Positions 7,847 through 15,369 of a stretch of 55,486 nt of DNA are shown here, piece after piece. A program made the position numbers and the translations under genes. The stretch's first letter is position 1, and every line of letters begins with the position of its first letter. Under the pieces are notes generated by a model that worked only from the letters and a program-made list of their open reading frames with translations, did not search any database and was not told the DNA's origin. Source of the DNA: CAZBDU01 sp964490725 (GTDB taxonomy: Bacteria; Spirochaetota; Spirochaetia; SZUA-6; DRHE01); the NCBI GenBank assembly GCA_964490725.1, contig CAZBDU010000031.1, positions 1 to 55,486 on the forward strand. Reading direction: 5' to 3'.

Positions 7847-8884
7847 ATGAGAAAGCTCGCTCTCGTTCTGGCAATTATGACGCTCGTCGCCTTCGGCCTG
7901 TCGGCGCAGAGCGTTCCCTGGGCGGATTTCCAGCAGGGGTTCGACCAGTTCGCCGCCGACGTCGCCAACAGCCTGCCGGCCACGGCCTCCATCGGCGCCA
8001 ACTGGTCCCACGCCTACATCGGCCAGTTCCCGCACTTCGGGGTGGGTCTCACCGCCGGCGGCGCCTTCCTGCCCTTCGCCACCATGCAGCCGGTGCTGAC
8101 CGCGCTTGGAGTGACCCTGCCCTCGCAGCTCGATTTTCTGCAGAAATACGGCATCCCCTTTCCGGCCGCGGCGCTGGACGCGCGCATCGGCGGCTTCGGG
8201 CTGCCCTTCGACGTGGGGCTGAAGTTCGGCTTCATCCCCCAGGCGGCCAAGAACCTGCTGGGCAGCGTCAGCGTGGACTACCTGATGGCCGGGGCGGACG
8301 TGCGCTTCGCCATCCTCAAGGACAGGGGGTTCATCCCCGCCCTGTCGGTGGGCGGCGGGTACACGTTCCTGCGCGGGGCGGTGGGCGTGCCGGACCTGAT
8401 GGGCACGGGCAACACCGACATCAACCTGAGCTCGATATACGGGGGGAGCACCTACATCCTCCGGGTCACCGCACCGGAAGCCAGCTTCAGCTGGCAGACC
8501 CACACCATCATGGCCAAGGCCCAGGTGAGCAAGAACCTGCTCATCTTCACCCCCAGCCTGGGGGTGGGCGCCGCCTACGGGCGCTCTTCGGCCGGAGGCG
8601 GCCTGAGCTCCTCGGTGCAGTACAGCACCGACGGCACCACCTTCAACACCATGACGGACGCGGAGATCCAGAATCTCAAGGACCAGTTCGTCGCCGCCGG
8701 GCTCACCCCGCCGGAGGTCTCGGCGCAGGGGATCCTGGTCAGCTCCGCGGTGAACGGCTGGTCCTTCTGGGCCTTCGGGGGGGTGGCGCTCAACCTGCTG
8801 TTCATCAAGGTGGACGTGAGCGGCATGTACAACCTGGTGAGCGGCTCCTACGGCGCCTCGGCCAACCTGAGAGTGCAGCTGTAG
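7847..8884 (+). CDS. Putative outer-membrane beta-barrel protein
   Basis: A 345-residue exported protein. Residues 1-20 are a signal peptide (KLALVLAIMTLVAFGLSAQS, cleavage likely after SAQ or LSA). The rest is rich in alternating hydrophobic/polar strands with Gly and aromatic girdles (GVGLTAGGAFL, VGGGYTFLRG, WSFWAFGGVALNLL), and the end ASANLRVQL resembles a closing barrel strand. DUF-level similarity to spirochaetal surface proteins is likely, but I do not recognise the family. TATACT at 7817-7822 may be its -10 and GAGGAGG precedes the ATG. A terminator follows, so it is probably monocistronic. Confidence 0.6.
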   Translation: MRKLALVLAIMTLVAFGLSAQSVPWADFQQGFDQFAADVANSLPATASIGANWSHAYIGQFPHFGVGLTAGGAFLPFATMQPVLTALGVTLPSQLDFLQKYGIPFPAAALDARIGGFGLPFDVGLKFGFIPQAAKNLLGSVSVDYLMAGADVRFAILKDRGFIPALSVGGGYTFLRGAVGVPDLMGTGNTDINLSSIYGGSTYILRVTAPEASFSWQTHTIMAKAQVSKNLLIFTPSLGVGAAYGRSSAGGGLSSSVQYSTDGTTFNTMTDAEIQNLKDQFVAAGLTPPEVSAQGILVSSAVNGWSFWAFGGVALNLLFIKVDVSGMYNLVSGSYGASANLRVQL

Positions 8885-8921
8885 CGCAGCGGCGCGAAGA
8901 GAAGAACGAACGAATGGAAGA

Positions 8922-8951
8922 GGGGCAGCCCGGCTGCGGGTTGCCCCTTTC
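8922..8951 (+). terminator. Rho-independent terminator after the outer-membrane protein gene
   Basis: An 11-bp stem GGGGCAGCCCG/CGGGTTGCCCC, containing one G-T pair, with a 4-nt loop is followed directly by TTTCT. It lies 37 bp past the stop codon of the upstream gene. Confidence 0.6.
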
Positions 8952-8980
8952 TGCTGCGGTTCTGCTATACTGAAAAAGCG

Positions 8981-10315
8981 ATGATCCTCAATCCGTACGC
9001 TGCGGCCCTGGGGGCCGCCGCCCTGGTGTCGCTGGCGGCGGCGCTGGCCGCCTCCAGAGCGCGGGGCATCCCGGGAGGCAGGGCCTTTTTCCTGATGATG
9101 AGCGCCGTGGTGCTCTGGTCCGCCGCCGCCGCTTTGGGGGCCGCGGCGGTGGGCACGGCGGCAAAGACCTCCTTCTCGATGCTGGGATACGTGGGCAGCG
9201 CCGCCGTCTCGCCGCTCTTTCTCACCTTCGCCCTGCGCTACAGCGGCAGGGACCGGTTCCTCACGGCCGCCGCTCATCTGGTGATCTGGCTGGTCCCCGC
9301 CGCCACCGTGGTGCTGGCGGCCACCAATCGCTGGCACCACCTGGTGTGGACCGGTTTCACCAGCCGGCGTGTGGGAGGAATGTCCGTCCTGGTCTACCAT
9401 CACGGGCCGTGGTTCTGGGCGGCGGTGGCCTCCTACCTGCTGCTTTCCGTGCTGGCCACCCTCTTCCTGGCCTCGGAGTTCCTGCGCGTCCGCGGACCCG
9501 TGCGCGCCCAGACGGTGGTGCTGCTGGTGGGGGTGGCGCTGCCCTGGACGGGGGTGGCGCTCTACCTCCTGGACGTCGTCCCCCTGCCGGGCCTCGACCT
9601 GGCGCCGCTGGCCTTTGCGCTCACCGGTATCCTGCTGCTGCTGGGCATGGGCCGGTTCCGGCTCTTCGACCTGGTCCCCCTGGCCCGCGGAGTCCTTCTG
9701 GAGCGCATGGCCGACGGGGTGCTGCTGGTGGACCGGCAGGGCAGGGTAGTGGACCTGAACCCGGCGGCGCAGCAGCTGCTCGGCGGGGATCGTACCGCCC
9801 TGGGCCGTTCGGCCTCCGAGGTGCTGCCGGAGTGGGCGCGGCTCCTGCGCGAGCCCTTCCCGGGCGAGCGCCGCAGCGAGGCCAGGCTTCCCGGCGCAGG
9901 AGAGAGGATCTTCGAGCTTCTGGCCTCACCGGTGCACACCCGCCGCGGTGAGCACGGCGGCACGCTGGTGGTGGTGAGAGACATCACGGCCCGCAAGGAG
10001 ACGGAGGCGGAACGGGAGCGGCTGATCGCGGAGCTGCGCGGCGCGCTGGCCGACGTGAAGGCCCTGCGGGGCCTGCTGCCCATCTGCGCCTCCTGCAAGA
10101 AGATCCGCGACGACAAGGGTTACTGGCAGAGCGTCGAGCAGTACGTCTCGGAGCATTCCCAGGCCAGGTTCAGCCACGGCCTCTGCCCCGATTGCCTGAA
10201 GCGGCTGTATCCCGAAGCGGCGCTGGCCGAGGCGCCCGAGGCGGGCGCCTCCCCGCCCGACGGCCCGGCTCGCAAGACCGCAGCTCCGGCGCCCCCGGAA
10301 GCCGCGGGAGAGTGA
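8981..10315 (+). CDS. Membrane 7TM-PAS signalling protein with C-terminal paired-CxxC module, no kinase domain
   Basis: A 444-residue protein. Residues 1-230 form about seven membrane helices resembling the N-terminal 7TM region of some histidine kinases (SPLFLTFALRYSGR, WHHLVWTGF). Residues about 235-340 are a PAS domain (MADGVLLVDRQGRVVDLNPAAQQLLG, ending TLVVVRDITARKETE). A short coiled coil follows, then a module LLPICASCKKIRDDKGYW...FSHGLCPDC with cysteines 369/372 and 402/405, likely metal-binding. No HisKA, HATPase, GGDEF or other output domain follows, so the Cys module is probably the output or a partner-docking element. TATACT at 8966-8971 leaves an almost leaderless start. Confidence 0.78.
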   Translation: MILNPYAAALGAAALVSLAAALAASRARGIPGGRAFFLMMSAVVLWSAAAALGAAAVGTAAKTSFSMLGYVGSAAVSPLFLTFALRYSGRDRFLTAAAHLVIWLVPAATVVLAATNRWHHLVWTGFTSRRVGGMSVLVYHHGPWFWAAVASYLLLSVLATLFLASEFLRVRGPVRAQTVVLLVGVALPWTGVALYLLDVVPLPGLDLAPLAFALTGILLLLGMGRFRLFDLVPLARGVLLERMADGVLLVDRQGRVVDLNPAAQQLLGGDRTALGRSASEVLPEWARLLREPFPGERRSEARLPGAGERIFELLASPVHTRRGEHGGTLVVVRDITARKETEAERERLIAELRGALADVKALRGLLPICASCKKIRDDKGYWQSVEQYVSEHSQARFSHGLCPDCLKRLYPEAALAEAPEAGASPPDGPARKTAAPAPPEAAGE

Positions 10316-10338
10316 ATCGCCCCCTCGGATTCCCCGGG

Positions 10339-10367
10339 TTGACAGCTCCGGCCGCAGGTGTTACGAT
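10339..10367 (+). promoter_or_regulatory. Promoter of the nickel/cobalt transporter operon
   Basis: TTGACA at 10339-10344 and TACGAT at 10362-10367 with a 17-bp spacer. The -10 lies inside the left arm and spacer of the inverted repeat annotated separately at 10357-10385, so a bound repressor would block polymerase. Confidence 0.7.
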
Positions 10368-10385
10368 TTCTATGAACATAACACC
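10357..10385. promoter_or_regulatory. Inverted repeat, candidate NikR operator
   Basis: GGTGTTA and TAACACC form a perfect 7-bp inverted repeat with a 15-nt spacer, placing the half-sites two helical turns apart. NikR operators are dyads with a similarly long spacer (E. coli GTATGA-N16-TCATAC), and GTGTTA-type variants are reported in other bacteria. The repeat overlaps the -10 of the promoter driving a metal transporter. No NikR gene is visible in the window, so the assignment rests on architecture and motif likeness. Confidence 0.55.
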
Positions 10386-10432
10386 GAAGCGGAGAGCGGA
10401 GCCCGCTGGCGGCGGGCGGAAAGAGGCGGCAC

Positions 10433-11086
10433 ATGCATATCCCCGACGGACTGGTGAGCGCACCTATCAACATCGCCACGGCGGTGGTCTCCACCGGTGT
10501 GGGCGCTGCGGCGGTGGCGCGCGCCCGCCGCACTCTCGGGGAGAAGCAGGTCCCCATTCTGGGCATGTCCGCGGCCTTCGTGTTCGCCGCCCAGATGCTG
10601 AACTTTCCGGTGGCCGCCGGGACGAGCGGCCATTTTCTGGGCGCCCTGCTGGTGGCGGTGCTGCTGGGGCCTCTGAACGGGTTTCTCGTCATGTCCGTGG
10701 TCCTGGTCATTCAGGCCCTGCTGTTCGCCGACGGTGGGCTGACCGCGCTGGGCACGAACATCTTCAACATGGGCGTGATCGGCGGGCTGACCGGCTACGG
10801 GCTGTTCCGGCTGCTGGTGGGAGTCCTGCCGCGCCGCAAGGGGGCCTTCGTGGGCGCCGTGGCGGCTGCGGGGTGGCTGTCGGTGGTGCTGGCGGCGGCG
10901 GCCTGCGCGGTGGAGCTGGCCCTCTCCGGGACCGCGCCGCTCCCCGTGGTGCTGCCCGCCATGGCGGGGGTCCACTCCCTGATCGGCGTGGGAGAATCGG
11001 TGATCTCCGCAGCGGTGATCTCCCTGGTGCTGGGGGTGCGGCCGGACCTGGTTCCCACCTGGAGCGTGCGGGAGGCGCGGGCGTGA
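10433..11086 (+). CDS. nikM: ECF-type nickel/cobalt transporter, substrate-binding membrane subunit CbiM/NikM
   Basis: A 217-residue membrane protein starting MHIPDGLVS, the invariant N-terminus whose His2 and amino group coordinate the metal ion in CbiM/NikM. Further family segments are GMSAAFVFAAQMLNFPVAAGTSGH and TNIFNMGVIGG. It is the S-component of an energy-coupling-factor uptake system. The next genes (N, Q, O) overlap it in one operon. CbiM (cobalt) and NikM (nickel) cannot be told apart from this sequence alone. The NikR-like site upstream and the lack of cobalamin genes or a B12 riboswitch favour nickel. Confidence 0.9.
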   Translation: MHIPDGLVSAPINIATAVVSTGVGAAAVARARRTLGEKQVPILGMSAAFVFAAQMLNFPVAAGTSGHFLGALLVAVLLGPLNGFLVMSVVLVIQALLFADGGLTALGTNIFNMGVIGGLTGYGLFRLLVGVLPRRKGAFVGAVAAAGWLSVVLAAAACAVELALSGTAPLPVVLPAMAGVHSLIGVGESVISAAVISLVLGVRPDLVPTWSVREARA

Positions 11087-11451
11087 AGCGCGTGAAGCGG
11101 CTGTGGCCGTTCGTCCTGGCCGGCCTGGGCGTATGCCTGCTGCTGGCCGTGGTGGTTTCTCCCTTCGCCTCCACCGCGCCGGACGGGCTGGAGCGGGTGG
11201 CCCACGATCAGGGGTTCCTGGCTCAGAGTCAGGGCCGCCCGGTGTGGAGGGGCGCTCCCGCTGCGGACTACGCCCTGCCCGGGGTGCGCTCCGGCGGTCT
11301 ATCCACCGCCCTGGCGGGGCTGGCCGGCACGATGATCGTCTTCGGCCTGGCCCTGGGCCTGGGACGAACGCTGGCCCGCAGAAAGAGGGATGAGGCGGGC
11401 GGCTCCCGGCGGGATGCCACCGGCTCCCGGCGGGACAGCGCCGCCGGGTGA
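11083..11451 (+). CDS. nikN: ECF nickel/cobalt transporter accessory subunit with PDGLE domain (CbiN/NikN-like)
   Basis: A 122-residue small membrane protein from GTG at 11083, overlapping the nikM stop by 4 nt. A first helix (WPFVLAGLGVCLLLAVVVSP) is followed by APDGLERVAHDQGF, the PDGLE signature, and a second helix GLAGTMIVFGLALGLG. This two-helix, PDGLE-containing layout is the NikN/CbiN class needed for full activity of NikM/CbiM. The C-terminal tail is a low-complexity, charged GGSRRDATGSRRD repeat. Confidence 0.85.
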   Translation: MKRVKRLWPFVLAGLGVCLLLAVVVSPFASTAPDGLERVAHDQGFLAQSQGRPVWRGAPAADYALPGVRSGGLSTALAGLAGTMIVFGLALGLGRTLARRKRDEAGGSRRDATGSRRDSAAG

Positions 11452-12230
11452 ACCTCGACTTCCTGGACAGATACGCCTCCCTGGACAGCCCCGTTCACCG
11501 GGTGGACCCCCGCGTGAAGGTGCTGGTGGTGCTCTTCTGCCTGGCCGTTTGGGTGACCACGCCCGCCGGCCGGCTGCTGTCCTTCGCCGCTGCGCTGCTG
11601 CTTCTGGCGGGGGTCGCGGCCCTGTCGCGCCTTCCGGCCTCATTCCTGGCCGCGCGTACCCTGCCGGTGGCCGGCTTCGTGGCCGTCATGGCGGTGCTCC
11701 TGCCCTTCCGGCCGGGAGCAGAGGTGCTGCTCCGCCTGACTGCGGGCATCGCGGTGAGCAGGGAGGGGCTGGAGCTCTATCTCACGGTGATCGCCAAGGC
11801 CCTCACCTCCGTGACGGCGGTGGTGCTCCTTTCGGCCACCACCTCCTTCGCCGCGCTGCTGCAGGCGCTGGAGCGCCTGCGGGTGCCCCGGACCCTGGTG
11901 CTGATCGTGAGCTTCGCCTACCGCTACCTGTTCGTGATCGCAGAGGAGACCCTCAGAATGAAGCGCGCCCGGGACGCCCGGCTGTTCGGGGGCCGCTGGC
12001 TGTGGCACTCCAGGGTGATCGGCCAGATGGTGGGCACCCTGTTCCTGCGCAGCTACGAGCGGGCCGAGAGGGTCTACCAGGCGATGGTGGCCCGGGGGTA
12101 CCACCCGGGGAGCCGGCCGTCCGGCCGGCGGTCGCTGGGGCGGCGGGACGCGGCGATTCTGGCGATCGCGCCGGCCGTGGTGGTGGGTGTCCGCCTCCTG
12201 GCGGCCCTGGCGGTGGGGGGAGGCCTGTGA
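11448..12230 (+). CDS. nikQ: ECF transporter T component CbiQ/NikQ
   Basis: A 260-residue transmembrane coupling protein of the ECF family. The start GTG at 11448 overlaps nikN by 4 nt. Residues after the membrane bundle contain the coupling-helix signature, with arginine-rich segments RMKRARDAR and RAERVYQAMVARGY (Ala-Arg-Gly motif), which dock to the ATPase. About five helices are predicted. It links the metal-binding NikM to the NikO ATPase. Confidence 0.88.
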   Translation: MNLDFLDRYASLDSPVHRVDPRVKVLVVLFCLAVWVTTPAGRLLSFAAALLLLAGVAALSRLPASFLAARTLPVAGFVAVMAVLLPFRPGAEVLLRLTAGIAVSREGLELYLTVIAKALTSVTAVVLLSATTSFAALLQALERLRVPRTLVLIVSFAYRYLFVIAEETLRMKRARDARLFGGRWLWHSRVIGQMVGTLFLRSYERAERVYQAMVARGYHPGSRPSGRRSLGRRDAAILAIAPAVVVGVRLLAALAVGGGL

Positions 12231-12931
12231 ACGCGGTGCTGGCGGTGGAGGGGCTGAGCTATCGCTACCCCGACGGCACCGAGGCGCTGCGGGAGGTCAG
12301 CCTCGAGGTGCGGGAGGGGGAGCGGCTGGCGTTGATGGGACCGAACGGGGCCGGCAAGTCCACCCTGGCGCTGCATCTGAACGGTCTGCTCCAGGGGGGC
12401 GGACGGATCATCGTGGACGGGATGGAGCTGGACCAGCGTTCCCTGAGGGCCATTCGCCAGAAGGTGGCCCTGGTGTTCCAGAACCCCGATGACCAGCTCT
12501 TCTGTCCCACGGTCTTCGAAGACGTGGCGTTCGGTCCCCGCAACCTGGGCTTGAGCGAAGAGCTGGTGGCCGAACGGGTGCGCGGCAGTCTCCAGGCGGT
12601 GGGTCTGAGCGGGTTCGAGAGCCGCAACCCCGCCCACCTGAGCATTGGGGAAAAGAAGCGGGCCGCCATCGCCACGGTCTGGGCCATGGAGCCGCGGCTG
12701 TTCGTCTTCGACGAGCCCACCAGCAGCCTGGACGCCCGCGGCCGGCGCAGCATCGTGGAGCTCCTGCGTGGCCTGGGGGCCTCGCAGATCATCGTGACCC
12801 ACGATCTGGAGCTGGTGCGTGCCGTGTGCAGCCGCGCGGTGGTGATGAGCCACGGGCGCAAAGTGGCCGACGGGCCGCTGGCCGAGACCCTGGCCGACAG
12901 CGCGGGTCTTCGGGCCTGGGGATTGATCTAG
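12227..12931 (+). CDS. nikO: ECF transporter ATPase CbiO/NikO
   Basis: A 234-residue ABC ATPase from GTG at 12227, overlapping nikQ by 4 nt. It has Walker A GPNGAGKST, a Q-loop QNPDDQLF characteristic of ECF/CbiO ATPases, the ABC signature LSIGEKKRAAIA (LSxGE variant), Walker B LFVFDEP and H-loop VTHD. An open reading frame extends far upstream in the same frame, but that part runs antiparallel to the coding sense of nikN and nikQ and is not translated. With one ATPase gene, the transporter would use a NikO homodimer. Confidence 0.92.
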   Translation: MNAVLAVEGLSYRYPDGTEALREVSLEVREGERLALMGPNGAGKSTLALHLNGLLQGGGRIIVDGMELDQRSLRAIRQKVALVFQNPDDQLFCPTVFEDVAFGPRNLGLSEELVAERVRGSLQAVGLSGFESRNPAHLSIGEKKRAAIATVWAMEPRLFVFDEPTSSLDARGRRSIVELLRGLGASQIIVTHDLELVRAVCSRAVVMSHGRKVADGPLAETLADSAGLRAWGLI

Positions 12932-12979
12932 CCGCGGCCCGGAGCGGGGCCGGGAGCGAGGGCCGGGCGCGGCGCCCTT

Positions 12980-13384
12980 CTAGGCGGCCAGCCGGCGCCA
13001 GAGCAGGTGGACGATCACGGCCAGCACCAGGACCCACAGCAGCAGGATGATCGCCGCGGCGGTCCAGCTTCGCTTTCGCCCCGGCGGAGCGCTGCCGGCG
13101 CGGCGGCGGCATTCCGCCATCACCTGTGGTGGGATCATGCGCACCGCCAGGAGGATCCCCAGGGGCAGGAGCACCAGGTCGTCCAGGTACCCGAGGACGG
13201 GCAGGAAGTCCGGGATGAGGTCGATGGGGCTGAAGGCGTAGGCCAGCAGCAGGGCCATGAAGACCCTGGCGTACCAGGGCGTCCGCGGGTCCCTGTAGGC
13301 CAGCAGCAGAGCGTGGATCTCCCGCTTCAGGGCGCCTGCCCGTGCCTTCCACCTGGCGAACGCAGGCGACTTTGCTCCGGCCAT
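12980..13384 (-). CDS. DUF1232 (YkvA-like) small membrane protein
   Basis: A 134-residue protein with the DUF1232 core: YRDPRTPWYARVFMALLLAYAFSPIDLIPDFLPVLGYLDDL. The SPIDLIPDFIP-type motif defines the family. A second hydrophobic helix lies at the C-terminus (AAIILLLWVLVLAVIVHLLW). Function of the family is unknown. It is convergent with nikO and divergent from the livH operon, so it stands alone. Confidence 0.85.
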   Translation of the reverse strand: MAGAKSPAFARWKARAGALKREIHALLLAYRDPRTPWYARVFMALLLAYAFSPIDLIPDFLPVLGYLDDLVLLPLGILLAVRMIPPQVMAECRRRAGSAPPGRKRSWTAAAIILLLWVLVLAVIVHLLWRRLAA

Positions 13385-13461
13385 GAGAATATCCCTACAT
13401 CTTCGAGCCTCCTGGCGTCAAGGCGGCGGCGAAACCCCAGGACCCCGCAACTTCGGTGAGG

Positions 13462-13490
13462 TTGCCAACCGGGCAATAAACTGCTATATG
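13462..13490 (+). promoter_or_regulatory. Promoter of the branched-chain amino-acid transporter operon
   Basis: TTGCCA at 13462-13467 and TATATG at 13485-13490 are 17 bp apart, upstream of livH (13544). No operator-like dyad was recognised around it. Confidence 0.6.
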
Positions 13491-13543
13491 AGGAGGGACA
13501 GCCCTGGTGTTCTGCAGAACGAACGATACGAGGTTTTCAGCAG

Positions 13544-14404
13544 ATGTTGGTACAGTCCATCGTCAACGGCATTCTGTTCGGAGCCGTCTACGCCACCATC
13601 GGGATCGGCTTTTCCCTCGTCTGGGGGGTGATGAACATCATCAACCTGGCCCACGGCTCCTTCATCATGATCGGGGCCTACCTCTCCTACACCCTCTGGG
13701 CTGCCTACAAGCTCGATCCCTTCCTTTCCATCCCGCTGGTCATGGCGGCGCTGTTCGTGATCGCCTACGCCATCCAGCGCTTCGTGACGAACCGGCTGGT
13801 CCGGGGCAGCGTCTTCATCACCCTCACCTTCACCTTCGGGCTGCAGATCCTGATCGCCAACGTGTGCCTGCTCATCTGGAGCGCCGACTACCATTCGGTG
13901 AAGCTTCCCTACTCCTCGGCCGGCATCGACGCGGGCGTGGTGGTCATCCCCCTGGTGCGGCTGGGGATCTTCGCGGTGGCTCTGGTGCTCACGGGGCTGT
14001 TCTACCTGTTCATGCGGCGCACCAGGGTGGGGGTGGCCATCAACGCGACGGCCCTCAACTTCGAGGGGGCCAGGACCGTCGGGATCGACGTCTACAACAT
14101 CTACGCGGTCACCTTCGGGGTGAGCGCCGCCCTGGCGGGAGCCGCGGGGGCGCTGATCTCCCCGATCATGAGCGTCAATCCCTTTATCGGCGGACCGCTG
14201 GTGGGCAAGGCCTTCGTCATCGCCATCCTCGGCGGGCTGGGCAGCACCATCGGCGCGCTGGTGGGAGGGCTGGTGCTGGGGCTGGTGGAGACGGTGGGCA
14301 CCGTGTTCCTGCCCTCCTCATACCAGCAGCTGCTGGGCTTTGTGGTGCTGGTGCTGGTGCTGGTCTTCCGGCCCCAGGGCCTGCTGGGCAAGAGGTTCTA
14401 TTGA
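13544..14404 (+). CDS. livH: Branched-chain amino-acid ABC transporter permease LivH
   Basis: A 286-residue permease with about eight membrane helices. The opening ILFGAVYATIGIGFSLVWGVMNIINLAHGSFIMIGAY is diagnostic for LivH, and the cytoplasmic loop RTRVGVAINATALNFEGARTVGID is the ATPase-coupling EAA-like loop. The LALxGxIxG-type end (GKAFVIAILGGLGSTIGALVGG) is present. Together with livM, livG, livF and livJ it forms a complete high-affinity uptake system for Leu/Ile/Val or related amides or urea. It overlaps livM by 1 nt (TGATG). Confidence 0.93.
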   Translation: MLVQSIVNGILFGAVYATIGIGFSLVWGVMNIINLAHGSFIMIGAYLSYTLWAAYKLDPFLSIPLVMAALFVIAYAIQRFVTNRLVRGSVFITLTFTFGLQILIANVCLLIWSADYHSVKLPYSSAGIDAGVVVIPLVRLGIFAVALVLTGLFYLFMRRTRVGVAINATALNFEGARTVGIDVYNIYAVTFGVSAALAGAAGALISPIMSVNPFIGGPLVGKAFVIAILGGLGSTIGALVGGLVLGLVETVGTVFLPSSYQQLLGFVVLVLVLVFRPQGLLGKRFY

Positions 14405-15369
14405 TGAAGGTGAAGGCGATCGTGCTGGCGGTCCTTGTGCTCCTGTTCGCGGCGCTGCCCTTCGTGGTGACGGGCTTCTGGGTGCGCCTGGTGACCTCGA
14501 TCTTCATGTTCGCCGTGCTGGCCTCGGCCCTGAACATCATCGCTGGCTTCACCGGTTATGCGGCCTTCGGGAACATGGTCTTCTTCGGGCTGGGGGCCTA
14601 CACCACGGCCGTGCTGATGAGCAAGGTGGGGCTGCCTTTCGTGGCGGCGTTTCTCTGCTCCGGTGGGGTGGCGGTGGTGACGGCCCTGGTTCTGGGGATG
14701 CTGCTGCTGCGGCTGAAGGGCCACTACTTCGCGCTGGGCACCCTGGGAGCCGCGGAGGCGGTCAAGTACGGCATCGACAACCTCACCGGGCTGACCGGAG
14801 GAGGCCAGGGCATCACGGTTCCGCAGATGCCCGGCAGCCCCGCCACCGTGAACACCCTGTTCTACTTCATCATGTTCGCGCTTCTGATCGTGATCGTGGC
14901 CTTGAGCTGGCGCATCTCCCGCAACCGCCTGGGATACGCCTTCAAGGCCATCCGGGCCGACGAGGAGGCGGCCGGAGTGATGGGGATCGACGCCACCCGC
15001 TACAAGATCATCGCCTGGTCGCTGAGCGCGGTGTTCACCGGGGTGAGCGGCGGGGTGTACGCCTACTGGTTCAGCTACATTGACCCGCCAACGGTCTTCG
15101 ACGTGATGTGGGTGGTCAAGATGTTCGTCATCCTGCTGATCGGGGGGGCGGGCACGGTGTTCGGCCCCGTGGTGGGCGCCTTCATCCTGGAGACCATCTC
15201 CGAGCTGGTGTGGTCCAGGTTCATCAGCCTGCACCTGGGGATCCTGGGGACGATCATCATGCTGGTGGTGCTGTTCATGCCCAACGGGATCGTCAGCCTG
15301 GTGTCCCGCGGAAAGGGCCTGCGCGATCTGCTCAAATCCCGGCGGGCCCGCGGGGAGGGCGCCGGATGA
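14404..15369 (+). CDS. livM: Branched-chain amino-acid ABC transporter permease LivM
   Basis: A 321-residue second permease. It carries ALNIIAGFTGYAAFGNMVFFGLGAY, the LivM signature (usually GyaGqlslGh.aFfgiGAY), and the coupling loop NRLGYAFKAIRADEEAAGVMGID. The ATG at 14404 shares a base with the livH stop, so the longer open frame upstream is only out-of-register livH sequence. It pairs with LivH in the membrane. Confidence 0.93.
   Translation: MKVKAIVLAVLVLLFAALPFVVTGFWVRLVTSIFMFAVLASALNIIAGFTGYAAFGNMVFFGLGAYTTAVLMSKVGLPFVAAFLCSGGVAVVTALVLGMLLLRLKGHYFALGTLGAAEAVKYGIDNLTGLTGGGQGITVPQMPGSPATVNTLFYFIMFALLIVIVALSWRISRNRLGYAFKAIRADEEAAGVMGIDATRYKIIAWSLSAVFTGVSGGVYAYWFSYIDPPTVFDVMWVVKMFVILLIGGAGTVFGPVVGAFILETISELVWSRFISLHLGILGTIIMLVVLFMPNGIVSLVSRGKGLRDLLKSRRARGEGAG

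Noticed and set aside
6293..9403. A 1,036-codon open frame on the minus strand
   Set aside because: It runs antisense across the glycosyltransferase, outer-membrane protein and sensor genes, with His/Gln/Gly/Pro-rich sequence and no domain. It is a GC-codon shadow.
10316..10432. Cobalamin riboswitch upstream of cbiM/nikM
   Set aside because: The leader is only about 60 nt after the promoter and has no B12-box-like sequence.
11390..12931. An apparent 513-residue fusion upstream of the NikO ATPase
   Set aside because: The first 280 residues are out-of-frame nikN/nikQ sequence. The GTG at 12227 overlapping the nikQ stop is the natural start.
13507..15369. An apparent LivH-LivM fusion of 620 residues
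   Set aside because: The N-terminal half is out-of-frame livH sequence; livM starts at 14404 overlapping the livH stop.
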